The position numbers were made by a program, and so were the translations under genes. Source: Dermatemys mawii (Eukaryota > Chordata > Testudines > Dermatemydidae). Taken from it: 64,000 nucleotides of DNA. Location of the stretch: the NCBI GenBank assembly GCA_007922305.1, contig ML677373.1, positions 11,272,127-11,336,126 of the forward strand. Direction: 5' to 3'. Of the stretch, positions 23,249-35,229 are shown piece after piece (within the stretch, counting starts at the first letter, position 1; each line of letters opens with the position of its first letter). A model generated the notes under the pieces. That model did not search any database. It saw nothing but the letters and a program-made list of their open reading frames with translations, and was not told where the DNA came from.

Positions 23249-23345
23249 CTGCCGCCCCTTTACGACCCGTGTCCCGCCCACTCCTATTAGCCTGGCCACG
23301 CCTTTCCCCTCCTTCCAGCGCAGCCCCGCCCCATTCCTCGTAGCT
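23249..23345 (-). other. Candidate non-coding first exon, minus strand
   Basis: The minus strand has the donor-like CAG|GTGAGAGG, with the last exon base at 23249. The upstream start is unknown, and I place it within the GC-box cluster. There is no ATG-led coding frame, so it would be 5' UTR. It is predicted only from the donor and CpG context. With the opposite-strand donor at 23466 it suggests a divergent promoter. Confidence 0.35.
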
Positions 23346-23394
23346 CCACCCCGTTCCCTTAGCTCCGCCCCCTTCCCCAGGTAGAGGAAGGGAG

Positions 23395-23466
23395 GGTGGC
23401 GAGTTCCGCCCAGTGTCTTCCCTAGCCGGCCCGAGGGACGGGACGGATCCTGAGCCGGCCCGGGCG
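23395..23466 (+). other. Candidate non-coding first exon, plus strand
   Basis: The sequence ends at 23466 with GGCG|GTGAGTTGG, a good donor. It lies just downstream of the GC-box cluster, as expected for a 5' UTR exon of a CpG-island gene. No ATG is present in the interval (the open frame starting at 23413 begins with GTG). The transcription start is a guess. A second plus donor (GAG|GTGAGTCC, exon end 23562) could be an alternative. Confidence 0.45.
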
Positions 23467-24140
23467 GTGAGTTGGGCTCGGCTGCCGAGGACTCACGGGG
23501 GAGCGGTGGGGGAAGGGGGATTGCATGGGGGCCGGCTGGGGAGAGGAATGCAAGGGGCAGAGGTGAGTCCGGCGCTGGGGGGGGGCAGTTGTAAGGGGGG
23601 GGGAGGGGGAGTGCGGGGGGGCAGGGAGAGGAGACGCGGCGAATGCAAGGGGCAACTGAGGGGGAAGGGGGTCACCAGGGGGTAGGGAGAGAAGGGGCAG
23701 AGCAAGGGAGAGCGGTGGGGCTGGCGGGGGGGTCGTAAGGGGGAGCGGTGGGGCGGAGTGGAGAGCGCGAGGGGGCAGGGAGAGGAGGGCAGTGGGGGGG
23801 GGTCCGGGAGGCGTGGGGCATGCACGGGGCAGTGGAGGGGGGAGGGGGGTGCCAGGGGGAGGGAGTTTCCGGGGGGGCGGGCAGCGGGCACAGTCCCGGC
23901 TCGCTGCACGTTGTGTGTGGCGCTACTTTGTAACTGATCCCACGCGCGCCGCTTCCTTCCTCGTGCGAACGGCCCCAGCCTGGCGCGTGTCCCTTCCCGG
24001 GGCCGCTCGCTCCGGGCCCGGCTGGGCTGCGCCTCCCTCCCCGGGCTGCGCGGGGGCTCTGGGGCTGCAGCTGTCAGCCTGAATCCAAGGCGAGTGGAAA
24101 GGCTCTGCCCCGAACCGCCGCGCCCCCTGCTGCTCGGAGA

Positions 24141-24647
24141 AAGGGCGAGTCGGCCTCGCCCTGCCCCTCCTGGGAGGGTGGGGTGCGGTCCCCGCTCTGT
24201 CTCTTAGCCCTGCTGAAACCTGCTTTGGGAATAGGTGGCTTTATTCTTTTCACAGCGACTCCATCCCTCTTCACTCCCTTTCCCCCCATCCGGCTCTCAA
24301 ATGAGGCTGCGAAGTGAGATCTTTCAGTGAAACCGCTCTTACTGGTGTCTTACTGGGTTACATAAAAGTGCAACATTTCAAGTGTAAAGGCCTACACTAG
24401 TTGCTGTGTAACTCTGGGTGTGAAGAGAACTGTTTTCTCTGTGATGCTCCTCTCTTGTGATACTGACTTTTCAAAGACTCGGCCTGTTTTATTGTAAATA
24501 ACTTCTTTTAAAGCCCAGTACAAACATTAAACAATTTCCAAGTTGTCAGGACCTTCCTTCTTTAGAAGGCTGCTGCTACAATATGCTAATATTAAACTTC
24601 TGAAACTTTAAAATGAGCTTTTAAGAATCAACAGTCGTTTTAGTTCA
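24141..24647. other. CpG-island shoulder and unassigned DNA
   Basis: GC content falls quickly after about 24200. No exon or repeat is recognised. If the plus-strand exon is real, this is the start of intron 1. Confidence 0.4.
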
Positions 24648-24945
24648 GGGCCTTAGTCTTGGCTGTACCTACACTACAGAGACTGTTCCAATAAAGCTAT
24701 GTTGGCGTATCTATGTTAGCACAGTGCAGATGCAGTTTACTGCAACAGAAAGGGTTTTTCTGTTGGTATAGGAATGCCAGTTCCCTGAATGAAATTAGCT
24801 ACCGCAACAGAAGCATTTTTTCTGTCTTCCTTGCTGCATCTACACTGGAGGACAAGTCATCACAGCTATGTTGATAAGGGTTGTGATTTTTTTTTTTTTT
24901 TTTACATCTCTGACTGGCCTATCTATATCGCTCTATTAAATTTAG
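24648..24945. mobile_element. Old hAT-type MITE with internal poly-T
   Basis: It follows the order of an old MITE with a 'gtacctacactaca' start, 'gctatgttggcgtatc', paired 'caacagaa...ttctgttg' blocks, 'ctgcatctacactgg', then 'ttgtgattttttt' and 'catctctgactggc'. The poly-T (about 24889-24903) looks like expansion of a natural T run in the family. Ends are decayed and no TSD is assigned. The family match is from memory. Confidence 0.55.
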
Positions 24946-25305
24946 CCTGAGCCTCGAAATGGCAGTATTTTTCACGTCCGCTTTGCACTGCTGTAAATGG
25001 CTATCATAGTGCAGGGGCAATGGTGGGCAGGGTCCCACGTCTTTTAAAATGTCAAGGTACCTTTTTAATTCTTTTTAATATCCCTATTTCTTACCAGCTC
25101 ACATGGGAAGGAGCACTCTGGGCCATGTGCACAAGTTTGTTTTGAAGATTTTTGGACTTAAACTGGCAATTCCCCCTCAGGGAGGGATGCCAGTGGTGAT
25201 GTGGTTTGTTCTAGCACTGTGAGTGCCCAATAAGAGAATTTAATCTTGTTTGTCTCTAGTATATGGCTTGATTTAAAATAATTCTCAGCAAGGGTTGTGT
25301 TAGAC

Positions 25306-25939
25306 CAGAAGTTCTCAAACTGGTCTGCAGACTACCAGTGGTTCATGAGCTCCATTCCGGTAGTCCAGAGAAAGTTCCTTCTAAGGTGTGTACCTGGGTG
25401 GCCATATACGAGAGAATGAAGGGCTACCCACCTAATTAGTGAAGCAGCACAGGCATGAGCTCCGCTAATTAGGACCGTGGACCCTGGAGAAAATACGCAT
25501 ATAAGGTGAGGTGGTGGCCTTGTAGGTGAGGGGGCAGTGGGGTGAGAAGAGGGAGTGGCGGGATTTGGGATCTGAAGGGCTCTGGCAGCCAGAGATAGTC
25601 AACTTTCCCCAGTTCCAGGGGCTGCTGGGGAGAGACCCCACCTCCCCTCCTTCCCAGCCCCACCTTGGGGGCTGCTGCAGCGGGGAAGTGGGGGCACATC
25701 CATCGCATTAGAAAGGTAAGACTACTGATATTAAAATACAAGTTGTGTGCTTTTATTTGTAGACCAAAGAAATGTTTAAGGTTTTTTAATATGGTGTTTT
25801 TATCCAAACTGCTTTACAATAGTTCGCTAATGGTACAGACAACATTTGGAATGATCATTAAGTGGCTCTCTGAGACCCTCTGCAATTTAAGCAATTTTAA
25901 GTGATCCACGGGGGAAACAAAAAGGTTTGAGAACCTCTG
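25306..25939. mobile_element. 634-bp hAT-type element with perfect 8-bp TSD
   Basis: Termini CAGAAGTTCTCAAAC and GTTTGAGAACCTCTG are inverted complements with two mismatches. TGTTAGAC flanks it exactly on both sides (25298-25305 and 25940-25947). Just inside the left end is 'tggtctgcagactaccag' and inside the right end 'gtgatccacggggg'. The interior has no transposase, and its frames (25469-25807 minus among others) have no domain. Non-autonomous hAT, mobilised in trans. Confidence 0.93.
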
Positions 25940-25947
25940 TGTTAGAC

Positions 25948-27569
25948 AATAGCACCCTTCTGATGCTTTGCCAGTATTCAAATGAGGTGAAAAGTGGTAC
26001 AGATGCTTAAATGGGTTTTCCTTATTGGTAGTGTCACATTTCAGTGCAACAGCTTCCCCAGCTGCAAACTTAGTTTTAACTGAAAGCTATTTTTGACATT
26101 TGTATATGCTGCCTGCTTCTCTCCCCCTCTCCTCTCAGCCTTCTCCAGGCTGCACTGAGTAAACTGGATGCAGCTTTTCTGTAAGGCTGGGTTTTCCATG
26201 AATGCTGTTGCCTAACAAAAAGACACAGTTACATTAGTCAGCACTTCCGTGGGTCATGCAAAGCAATCGAATCATCAGCGACAATTGCGGAAGGACCCGG
26301 AAAACTGGCTAGAGAGAAACATGTGATGCCATGAATGGAGTTCCCATTTAAAGGGAAGAAATTGGTGAGAGAACCTATTTTATCCAGTGCGCTTTCCTTT
26401 CTTAGCAATACTGGTATCAGACTTAAGAAACGGTACTGGTTTATTTGGATGTGATGAGCAGACTCCTCTGGTCGTGGATGTAAACCAGTGCTGACCTGCC
26501 TAGCTACAAGTCTAGCATTGTTTTGGCTGCATGAACTGCACTTGATAAAATATCCGTGCAGACATATTTCCTTTCCTTCTCTACTAGATTAGAGTGGGGG
26601 CTAATGGTTTAAGACTTTTTTTCTGTTTTGGGCTTCTCAAGCTTTCACATGGGCTCTTAATTCTGAAGCCTGTCGGGAGCAAACCTCTCTACGGCGTGGG
26701 GGGAAAGCTAAAATAAATAAATGTAGCTCTCACTGGGGAGAGAAAGAGGCAGTTTGACAAAAGTCACATTGGGGAGAGTGTTCTCTTCCTCATTCCGTCC
26801 CCCTCCCCTCATTACAGTAAAGTTGGAAGGCTGACCTCTAGCTGCCCACATCTTCCTACATGCCTTTTTGCTGTAATGGTCACTTCTCCTGGGGATTTCC
26901 AAAATGAGCTCATGAGCTGGTGCTGCTGTTCTAGGTTTGCAGAACCCCATGGACTCAGAAGGAAGCTCTCCATCCATTTGGACTGTCCATGTAATCCTCT
27001 CTATTCTGGGAGGCGAAGGGCAATCTTGTCTTGGTTGTATGAGCGTGACCCTGTTCTGCCCTAATGGGTAGGCAGCAGGATGACTGTAGTGCATTGCCCT
27101 CTCAGAGCCTTTTGTGTATCCGTGAAGTTTAGCCTTCCTCTGAGCAGGGCTATCACTAAAGTCCTGTGTGAAGTGACACGCGAAGGGCCCCATTCACCTC
27201 TTCCCACAGCTGCTCCCTGTTCTTCTTCGGCTCTGTGTGAAGTTGGGGTTGCTTCCTGGCCTCTGGTAAAGCACTAAGCAAGTTCGAGGGTTAGAATTGT
27301 CCGTGGTGGCTGCTTGTCTAATACTGTCAAGAAGTTTCAGCCTTAAAGTTCTTTCCAGAATGGGCAAGTTTGTGTCCTTGTCAAATACATGGTACTTTTA
27401 ACCTTAGTTAAACCTGTTTGTTGCTGATCCTTCACTACACATGCCGTGTTGCTGTTGCCAATTAATCTTCCATCTTCCAACTACAATGGAACATTAGTAT
27501 AGACTGTGCTTGTGCTTCCACAGCTCAGCAAGTGGTTCCTCCCTGGCCGTTCCTGAAATAGTCACTAGA
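25948..27569. other. Unassigned stretch, probable intron
   Basis: No named repeat is recognised. The 161-codon minus frame at 26708-27193 has no recognisable domain and no clear splice context. A frame this long is within chance expectation for 64 kb on six frames. Confidence 0.4.
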
Positions 27570-27792
27570 ATACAGGTGGCTAAAGAACCGTGTTAGCAAG
27601 ATGGGGTCTCTGTGTTCCAATAGACAAGGATATTTGTACTGATGTACCTGTAGCGGTGCAAACCCTTAGCATAGATGTGCTGTGTGGCTCTGGGGTGACT
27701 TATACCAGGTTAAATTGCATCCATGCACACTGGGAGTTTGTGTTAGTTTTGCTAAATTGGTGCAGAATCCACGCTAGAGACAAGCCCTACCC
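27570..27792. mobile_element. Decayed hAT-type MITE
   Basis: Ends in 'cacgctagagacaagccct', the complement of the AGGGCTTGTCTA-type terminus. The interior has the 'cttataccaggttaaatt' and 'atccatgcacac' words seen in old MITEs. The left terminus is not recognisable and the boundary is approximate. Confidence 0.4.
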
Positions 27793-28100
27793 TGTCTGAC
27801 TCCCACCTGCACTCCCTCACGTTGTGAAGAGACTTTTGTTGTACAGAAAATGCAGCACCATAAATTGCACTGGGACACTCCACAGAGTGGCTACGTAAAA
27901 GGAACCATATATATCAGTTTATGCTTTCACTGCAACAACTCTTAAATTGAAAAGGGTATAGCTAACATGGCTGGGCCTAAATCTAGACCTAGGAGGTGTG
28001 TTTAGCCATGCCATTGTGCATGCTGTGTTGTCCCTCAGCTCTGACTTGTGCATCAGCAGGGTATTGCAATATGAAAATTCTGGGAGGTAAAAGGGGTAAG

Positions 28101-28800
28101 TAGGGATGTGGCAAAGTTGCCAATGACACAAAATAGTTAAGTCCAAAGCAGACTGTGAAGAGTTACAAAGGGATCTCACAAAAGTGAGTGACTGGGCAAC
28201 AGAAAGGCAGATGAAATTCAATATTGATAAATGCAAAGTAATGCACATAGGAAAACATCCCAACTCTGTGTACAAAATGATGGGATCTATAATTAGCTAT
28301 TGCCATTCAAAAAAGAGAACTTGGAATCATTGTGGATAGTTTTTTGAAGATATCAGCTCAATGGGCAGCAGCAGTCAAAAAAAAAAAAAAGCAAACAGAA
28401 TATTAGGAACCATTAGGAAAGAGAGAAGACAGAAAATATCATAATGCTGTAATATAAATCCATTATGAATATTGTGTTGATTCTGATGACCCTCATCTTA
28501 AAAAAAGATATAGAACAGCTTCAATATGAGGCGTAATTACAAAGACTGTGACTTTTGAGCTTGGAAACGAGATGATGGGGTGTTATGATGGAGATCTCTA
28601 TAATCATGAGTGGCATGGAGAAAGAAGACGGCACGTTTAAAATAAACATGTGGAAGTACTTTTTCTCACAAGGCACAGTCAGCCTGTGGAACTTGTTGCC
28701 AGGGGAAGTTGTGGAGGCCAAAATTATAAGCGGGTTCAAAAAAGAACTACATAAGTTCATGGAGGAGAGGTCCGTCAATGGCTAGTAGCCAAGATGGTCA
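28101..28800 (+). pseudogene. CR1-type LINE fragment (ORF2 C-terminal part), decayed
   Basis: Matches the order of the CR1 reverse-transcriptase ORF 3' part in turtles: 'gttgccaatgacacaaaat', 'cagatgaaattcaatattg', 'gataaatgcaaagtaatgca', 'ggttcaaaaaagaactac' and 'ataagttcatggagg'. Translated pieces such as MKFNIDKCKVMHIGK are recognisable, but the frame is broken by stops, an expanded A-run near 28378-28391 and a missing segment near 28450-28510. It stops before the usual 3' tail. It cannot encode an active enzyme. Confidence 0.85.
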
Positions 28801-30089
28801 GGAATGCAACCCCATGTTCAGCGTACTAACCTTGATAGTTTCTGTATTAACCATTAGAGTCCTCTGTAGACTGGGACTGACTTTGTGCCTTAATGCAAGA
28901 CCTTGTAGCTACTGACCTCGGGCTTTGTATAAGGACAGAAGAGGAAAATAATTAGTTTCTAATCTAGACTTTGAATCCCATTCCATGAAATGTTTTATTT
29001 TTTTTCTTAAGGCTGTCTCTTGCTATGATTGATTTAAAAAAAAAAAAAAAATAAAAAAGCTTTGGAAACAAGTGAGTTAGTATGATCTTATTTAAAACCT
29101 TCTGCTTCTAAGAACCAGCTGCTCTGACACGGTAAATTTACTGTCACAAAAACAAGATTGATAGAACAGACTCAAGTGCTGCTCTGCAGTAGGCAGCCTT
29201 TCACAGTGTGTATGTTTGTGTTCCTAGTTTTCTGATACTGCTCCTCACTTTGACATACGATGACCTGCTGTTCCAGTCAGTGGCTTCCTCCAAGCAGGCT
29301 TTTCTGCTGGTGAATGGTGTGAATAAACTTTGACCAGGAACTAGACTGAGTTCACCTAAATTCAATCCATTTGTGACTGTTAAGAATCCAAGGTGGTTCA
29401 GGTAGGAGGTTTTTTTAATGGCTTTACTTTCTCTGCAACAGATGAGGATGTTGCAAACACCTAAAGCCATGCTAGAGGTGCATTTAATGGGAAAACAGAA
29501 GACTTCAACTGGAGGCCTTGTATATGAAAAAGGAGCAATTATTTAATATCAAAATGTAATTACTCTGTGTGCACTACTGCCTAGAGATCACAAACAGTTT
29601 TACTTAATGAAAAGCTTTTCAGCTCATCACCTATGAGCCCCTGCTTCCCTGCCAGGTCAGTGTTGTGTTCACTTCCTATGACACTAAATCTGTGTCTTTC
29701 TGAGAGGTATTGCACCAATTATTCTAGTAAATAAGAATCCAGGGCTCTACGGGGACTTGCTAGCTTCCTGCTTGCTGTTGTGGGAGCATTATGGTGCTTT
29801 GGGTAACAATTTTGTTATCCTCCATCTTTCTAGTGAGTACAGAAGGCATCCTCTTCTAAAAACCCCTTTACTTCTTTCTGTAAATAGCACACTAACACAT
29901 GGTTTGCTGTTCTCTGACTGAATTTCTAATTTAGTCACTATCATTATAAAATATATACAGGGATGGGGAGGAAAGAACTAGCTCACGATTTCCCTGAAGT
30001 GTTTCCAGCAAGATTTGCACCTGGGGCAGAGAAAAAGGATGTCAGACTTAATCCCTATGTAAGCTGTTTTTTGTGATATGATAAGGAAG
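28801..30089. other. Unassigned stretch
   Basis: An A-run at about 29035-29052 is the only simple repeat. No gene or named repeat is recognised. Confidence 0.45.
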
Positions 30090-30200
30090 TTTTATGTAGT
30101 GGTTGGACCATGACACTGCTAGCCAGGACTCCTGATTCTATTCCTGGCTGTCTGTCTCTCTCTTGCTATGTGGCCTTGAGCAAGTCTATTAGGCTCAGAT
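30090..30200 (+). repeat. MIR-like SINE, plus strand
   Basis: The order 'gtagtggttggaccatgaca', 'ccaggactcctgattctatt' and 'ctatgtggccttgagcaagt' matches the tRNA-derived head and core of MIR. About 110 bp are recognisable. Confidence 0.65.
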
Positions 30201-30289
30201 ACTCAGAGAGATCCCCACTGAATTAATTGGGAATAGACACCTCGGGTTCTGTGCTTTAACCTCTCTATATATCAGGCCTGCTTGATACT

Positions 30290-30478
30290 TCATACGGGAG
30301 TGTTTGTCACACTCCTAGTGTGAATGCACTGTACAGGTGTACAAAGTGAGTTGCAGTAGTGAGGTTCACCTCTGCTCTTAAGGTGGCACAGTGCATCTAC
30401 ACTGGGGGTTTGCACCAATACACCCCTCTTTTCCTCCACAAAATTTCCCGAGCGTAGACAAGGCCTTGGCCTCTCCAG
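30290..30478. mobile_element. Decayed hAT-type MITE
   Basis: The right end 'gagcgtagacaaggccttgg' is the complement of the hAT-MITE terminus seen elsewhere. The interior has 'gtgcatctacactgggggtt' and a paired 'tgaatgcactgtacaggtg'. The left end is approximate and no TSD was identified. Confidence 0.45.
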
Positions 30479-32570
30479 GTGCAAAGTGAGGATGTTGGTG
30501 GGTTTTTACCTAGCTAGCAGATGCGTTCTGAGGCTTACTGTCCATAAAGCACTCTCAGTACATTTTTATCTGAAGATCTGCATAAGCACAAAGTATAACA
30601 TTTGCTGCTGGATCCACACCTGGTATCTCTACAAAACCTCAATGCATTTCTATATGCTCCTTTTTCTTGATTCCAGCAAGCTTCTGTTCTGTTCAGCCTG
30701 TATGTTCCTTTCTCTCTTTGCTGCACGCCCTCACCCATGGATTAATTTCCTTTGAGTGAATCCATTGGAAAACAACTGTTGAACTCTATTCTTTGTAGCT
30801 TGTTTGATTTGGGGGCAGGATGTGGGTGGTGGGAGGATATTCCACCATTTGTGGCCTTGTGAGGACAGAAAACAGTGAATCTGTGTGTGGCACTTGTCAG
30901 AATTAAACTGTGGGCTCCTTGGGGTTGGGGCCTGACTCAAGGAGTGTTTGTAAAGCATAGTGTTACCTCTCTAAACAACAGTAGTCAGGGGGAGCTGCAT
31001 CCTTTTCTGTAGAGAGGTCTCAGCTCTGAAGTCTGGAACCTAACGTAATGCTCAAGGTGCTTAGGTCGTGAGCTTTGGTTTCAGACAGACCCATCTAATC
31101 CTGGGCAGTACCGGATGATGTCTCCCTAGGGTCAGACTGTGTCCTGTATCAAGAGCCTGTGTGCCCAGGGGGCTTCAGCCCATGGAGAGGAGGGGCAAGT
31201 GACTGTCTCTCTACCTTTCTGCTTTCCTCAGTCTATACAGACTGCCCTCCTGGGGGGTGTTGAGTAGGTTCTGTGGGGGCAGGGTGGGATGGATGTGCAT
31301 TGTCCTTCCGCCGTGGGTGTGTGCACGTACACTGCTCTGTGGGCAAGCCACAGGAAGGCTGGAAAAGCAGAAGTCCCCTTCTATGCTATCAAATCCCCTT
31401 CTAAGAGGCTTTCCAAGGATGTTTGCTGCTGGAAGAGTCCCTGGCAGTTTGGGGCAGGAAGCCCAGGTGCTGAGCTGATGGTTGTCTGCCTCCTAGCTGT
31501 AGACTCAACCTCTGAGAAAACCCTCTCGCGAGAGAATCAGAGGGCCCTGTACAGAATGGGGGTGCTCTTCCCATGGGGTACAGCTGGAGTGTGGAGCACA
31601 GACCTGGCTTGATCTGCGTGTTCCCAGTTCTGGCTTCTTGGAGTAGTTCAGACTCTGAAGTTGCAAACTGGCAGCATCTGTGAACATAGGATTCGCTCCC
31701 CCGGGCAGCGTGTTGGGGTGGATGAATGCCTTGGTGGGAAGTCTAGATGATGGTTTTCAAATTGCTTCTTGTTTTACGAAGCTTTTCTCCATGGCAGAGG
31801 GATGTTGTGGGGAGTTTTTCTTTAAACCTTTGGCGAGGAACCGAGCGCAACACGGTTCAGATGGAAAAAGTGGAACAAGCTTGGCAAGCAGCTCTCCCCT
31901 GAGACTGTCAAAGGGCTCAGTTCATAGCGTACAAATGGCTGGAGCAGAGAACTTTATCTTGGCTGCACTAATACTCTGGGAAACCGGGCAGCTCACTCAA
32001 ATGATGCTTGTGGAGAGGAGAGGAATGGCACCTGGCCAGCATGCAGGCAGAGAGCAAGTGTCTGTACAGAATTATAGGCATCTTTTTTTTTTTTTCTTCA
32101 TGTCTGCCTTTTAGCTGGATGCAGCAACTTGCTTGTGCCAATACCTGCTAAAAGAATAACATACAGAGCAACACAATGCAAAGATGGCTCCTTCAAAGAA
32201 CCAGTGAACCCCCTTTCTATGCCTGAGCTGATGCATGTCAAATCTCCCTGTAAAATAGCGCTAGGCTGGAAGCAGGCGCAATGTGTAAGCTACTCCAACC
32301 CAGCTCTCTCCTGAGTTTCACTGCCCCTGTGATTTCCCCTGAGTATTGACTGTGTCTGCACAAGGAGTTGATGCCTCATTCTATCCCCTTCCTTCCCCCC
32401 AAGCTGCATGTGAAAGCTAAATATTCCACCCTCATTCTCTTTCTGGGCTATAAACATTTCCCAGGGGTGTTTGCCACTCAAACATTGCAGCACTGGGCTA
32501 ATGGATGAGAGCCGCACCATGAGACTGTTTTCATTGGCAGATGGAATAAGCTACAAGAAGTCAATTACAT
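30479..32570. other. Unassigned stretch
   Basis: No recognised gene or repeat. There is a short T-run at about 32082-32095. The frames at 31257-31612 and 31680-32114 lack known domains. Confidence 0.4.
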
Positions 32571-32578
32571 TATTAGTG

Positions 32579-33019
32579 CAGGGCTGTCCCTAGCCATTTT
32601 GGTGCCCTACACAGGGGTGCTGTGTGGGGCCCCAGGACTGGAGGGAGAGGGGCTGGCTTGGGGAACAGGAGGGAACTGCCCCCCAACTCATCAGCAGCAT
32701 GGCTGGGAGCCAGAGGAGTGGAGCAGGCTGGGGCCGGGTCGCTCCACTTACCTCCGCCAGTGAGTGCAGGCCTGACCCCTCCTGCTGTCCTCAGGGAAGT
32801 GGGGGTGAGGATGGGATGGGAAGAAGCAGGATGGGGGCTTTGGGGAAGGGGTGGAGTGGGGGCAGAACTGGGGTGGAGCGGGGGTGGGAAGAGGTGGGCT
32901 GGGGCAGAGCAGGGGCTGGAGCAGCATGCAGCTGCATAGGGTGCCAGGAAGTTTGGTGCCCAAAATTTCCTGGTGCCCTGCACAGCTGCATACTTTGCTT
33001 ATGGGTAGGGATGGCCCTG
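32579..33019. mobile_element. hAT-type MITE, 441 bp, with 6/8 TSD
   Basis: Ends CAGGGCTGTCCCTAGCCAT and ATGGGTAGGGATGGCCCTG are inverted with mismatches. Flanking 8-mers are TATTAGTG and CGTTAGTG (6/8). The interior is GC/purine-rich with inverted words 'tggtgccctacacagg' and 'cctggtgccctgcacag' near the ends. Frames here are composition artefacts. Confidence 0.82.
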
Positions 33020-33027
33020 CGTTAGTG

Positions 33028-34885
33028 GCATGACAAGTACTTTTGTTTTAAGTGATGGCTTTTAACCAGACCACCTCCCATGAGTGTGAGCCTTTCCCTC
33101 TGAATCCTTTGTGTTCAAGTGGCTTCTGTGAGAAGTGGTAATATGTTTGTTGGTCTCATGTCTCTGTTCCTAGTGACTATCTGTCACCCATCTTGTCGTG
33201 ATTTTATTGTCATGACAGTACCGAGTGGTGCCGACAAGGATAGGGGATGGGATTAGGCAGGTCGGGGACTCAGCCCTAGGTCAGAAAAACTTGAGACCCT
33301 AACGATTTAAGCACGTGCTAAAGTACTGTTGTCAGTAGGGTTGCTCTCCTGTTTGTTTGCATGGGGCATTGTTATGGTCCCTCCTGTTTTGCTGATGATC
33401 CCTTTGGCTTAAATGAAAAAAATACAGGCATAGGCCAGGACTTTCAAACAGCAAGTGGCGTGCAGTCTGAAAATCCAGACAGTTATGTAGAGGGAGATTT
33501 CCAAAGGCACAAATGGGGTATTATGCACACTTATTATTTGCATATCACCTAACTCCTTGCATGGAATTTAAAAAATGTTGGCCCTAAAATATTTCAAATT
33601 ATTTGGAAAAATATGCAAGGTGATGCAGCAAATCAGAGAGTTCAGCTTTAACCTACAGCATGATGCGTCTCAGTGCGGTGGAAGTGATTTGTTTTTTCTT
33701 GGCAAGGTGACGCTTACTTGGGAGAAGAAGGTTTGGTTTTGGGACAACGATTTTCAAGCTGTTAAATCTTCAGTGTTCAAAGCAGCAATCTGGGGACATT
33801 TTTGAAGGCTCCAGCAGGATGATGCCTTCTTGCCTGAAGTTTAAAGCATCACTTTTTGGAACTGCAGAACTGGCTCCTCCAGCCTTTAAATTTATGCAGA
33901 CTTGGCTTCTTCCCAGTACAGGGACCACTGCGCGTCTCGAGGTGTAATTGAACTCTGTCTCGTTAATGTGTTGTAATTTCACTTACTAACTGGTTTGGCA
34001 GCCTCTCTGAGAGCTGGAAGCTGTGGTGCCAGCTTGTTTGCCTCCCTTCCTGGGAAGCATAAAAGAAATTATGTTTGGGACAGGAAGCTGTGTGGCTAGA
34101 GAGATCTCCGTGTGTAAACTGAGCTTCCTTAAAAACAGGATAGTCAAATGCCAGTCAAGTGCAACACAGCACACGTCCACATGCTGACTGAGTGATCCCT
34201 GCCTTAGCCTGGGGAAGCTATCTAGAAGGAGGAGGATGGACTCCAGGCTAGTGTTGTGATTGTATCAACAGGAGCAGTCTTTGTAGATGTGCTTGTACTA
34301 AGCAGTGCTGTTCAAGACGCAAGCAGCACACCCACAGAGTTCCCAGCAGATGGGTCTGTAATTGTGTGTGTAATTTTCCAGAGTGGGCACTTCTCTGGCA
34401 AGCACAATAGGTGGATCTGAAAACCTCCTTGCACATGCATGTGCTGTCTCATGGCTTGGAAAAGCATCAGTCTGAAGGAGAGAGCTCAATGTTTTGTTTT
34501 CACTGATGCAGTGGGTTACAGTCAATCCTAAAAGCTCTGTAAGCAGGGGATGAAGAAACTTGACTTTTTTTTATAGCAATGATGGTTTCTGCCCACACAA
34601 TGGATTTTTGTCATGTTTTAAAAGGACACCATTGAAGAGTGTTGGAGGGGGGCGAGTTTCTCACCCTGTTTATAACAGTAGCATAAGTGCTTGATGCTGA
34701 CCTGTTTCTTAACATCGTGGCTTGACACCCAGGTTTGGGCTGCCAGTGAGGTTCTGCAGCATGCCCTAATTATTGGGGTGAGAACTGCTAATGTGCAAAC
34801 CTTTCAGTTCTTGCAAAGACACCAAAGCCAGCCCACGGCTCAAAGCTTTAAAAGCAGACTCTTGTAGCAAGATTTTTATCACCAT
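33028..34885. other. Unassigned stretch
   Basis: No named gene or repeat is recognised in this AT-moderate region. Confidence 0.45.
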
Positions 34886-35090
34886 GGCTGGCCTAGTGGA
34901 GAGAGCACAGGTTTGGGACTGGGAGACCTGACTTCTATTCCCACCTTGGCCACTGGCCTGCTGGGTGACTTTGGGTAACTGCCTTTCCCTGGGCCTCAGT
35001 GTTTCCATCTGTAAAAGGGGAATAATGATGCTGACCTCTTTGGTAAAGCACTTTGAGATCGACTGATGAAAAGCACTAGGGTTTCTTTTT
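34886..35090 (+). repeat. MIR-like SINE, nearly full length, plus strand
   Basis: The MIR order is clear: 'ggcctagtggagagagcaca' (tRNA-like head), 'gggagacctgacttctattc', 'gctgggtgactttgggtaac', 'cctcagtgtttccatctgta', 'aaaaggggaataatgatg', 'ctgacctctttggtaaagca' and 'ctttgagatcgactgatgaa'. It is the best-preserved MIR-type copy in the window. Confidence 0.85.
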
Positions 35091-35229
35091 ATTAGTAGCA
35101 CATTTGCAAATCTCTCTATAACAGACTTACTAATATAGGCCCTAATCCTGCAGTGAGATCCATCCCATTGCCTGCATGGAATTCAGTGGGGCCCTATACA
35201 GGCACTGAGGGCTACTCACACGGGAGTTA

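Larger units (their letters stand above)
23050..24140. promoter_or_regulatory. CpG island, likely gene promoter
   Basis: About 1.1 kb of very GC-rich, CpG-dense DNA, unlike everything around it. The C-rich part (about 23250-23380) carries CCGCCC/CCACCC boxes (Sp1/KLF type) at about 23273, 23326 and 23366. The downstream part is G-rich on the plus strand with long GGGGG runs. No TATA box is apparent, which is usual for housekeeping promoters. Strong splice-donor-like sites occur on both strands: CAG|GTGAGAG on minus at 23249/23248; GGCG|GTGAGTT on plus at 23466/23467; GAG|GTGAGTCC on plus at 562/563 of 23 kb. Open frames here begin at GTG or lack a plausible start and are composition artefacts. 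The gene it serves cannot be named. Confidence 0.85.

Noticed and set aside
23413..23685. 90-codon frame in the CpG island as a first coding exon
   Set aside because: It starts at GTG, not ATG, runs through the splice donor at 23466, and is driven by G-rich composition.
26708..27193. 161-codon minus frame as a gene
   Set aside because: No domain, no splice context and no composition bias. A length expected by chance in 64 kb.
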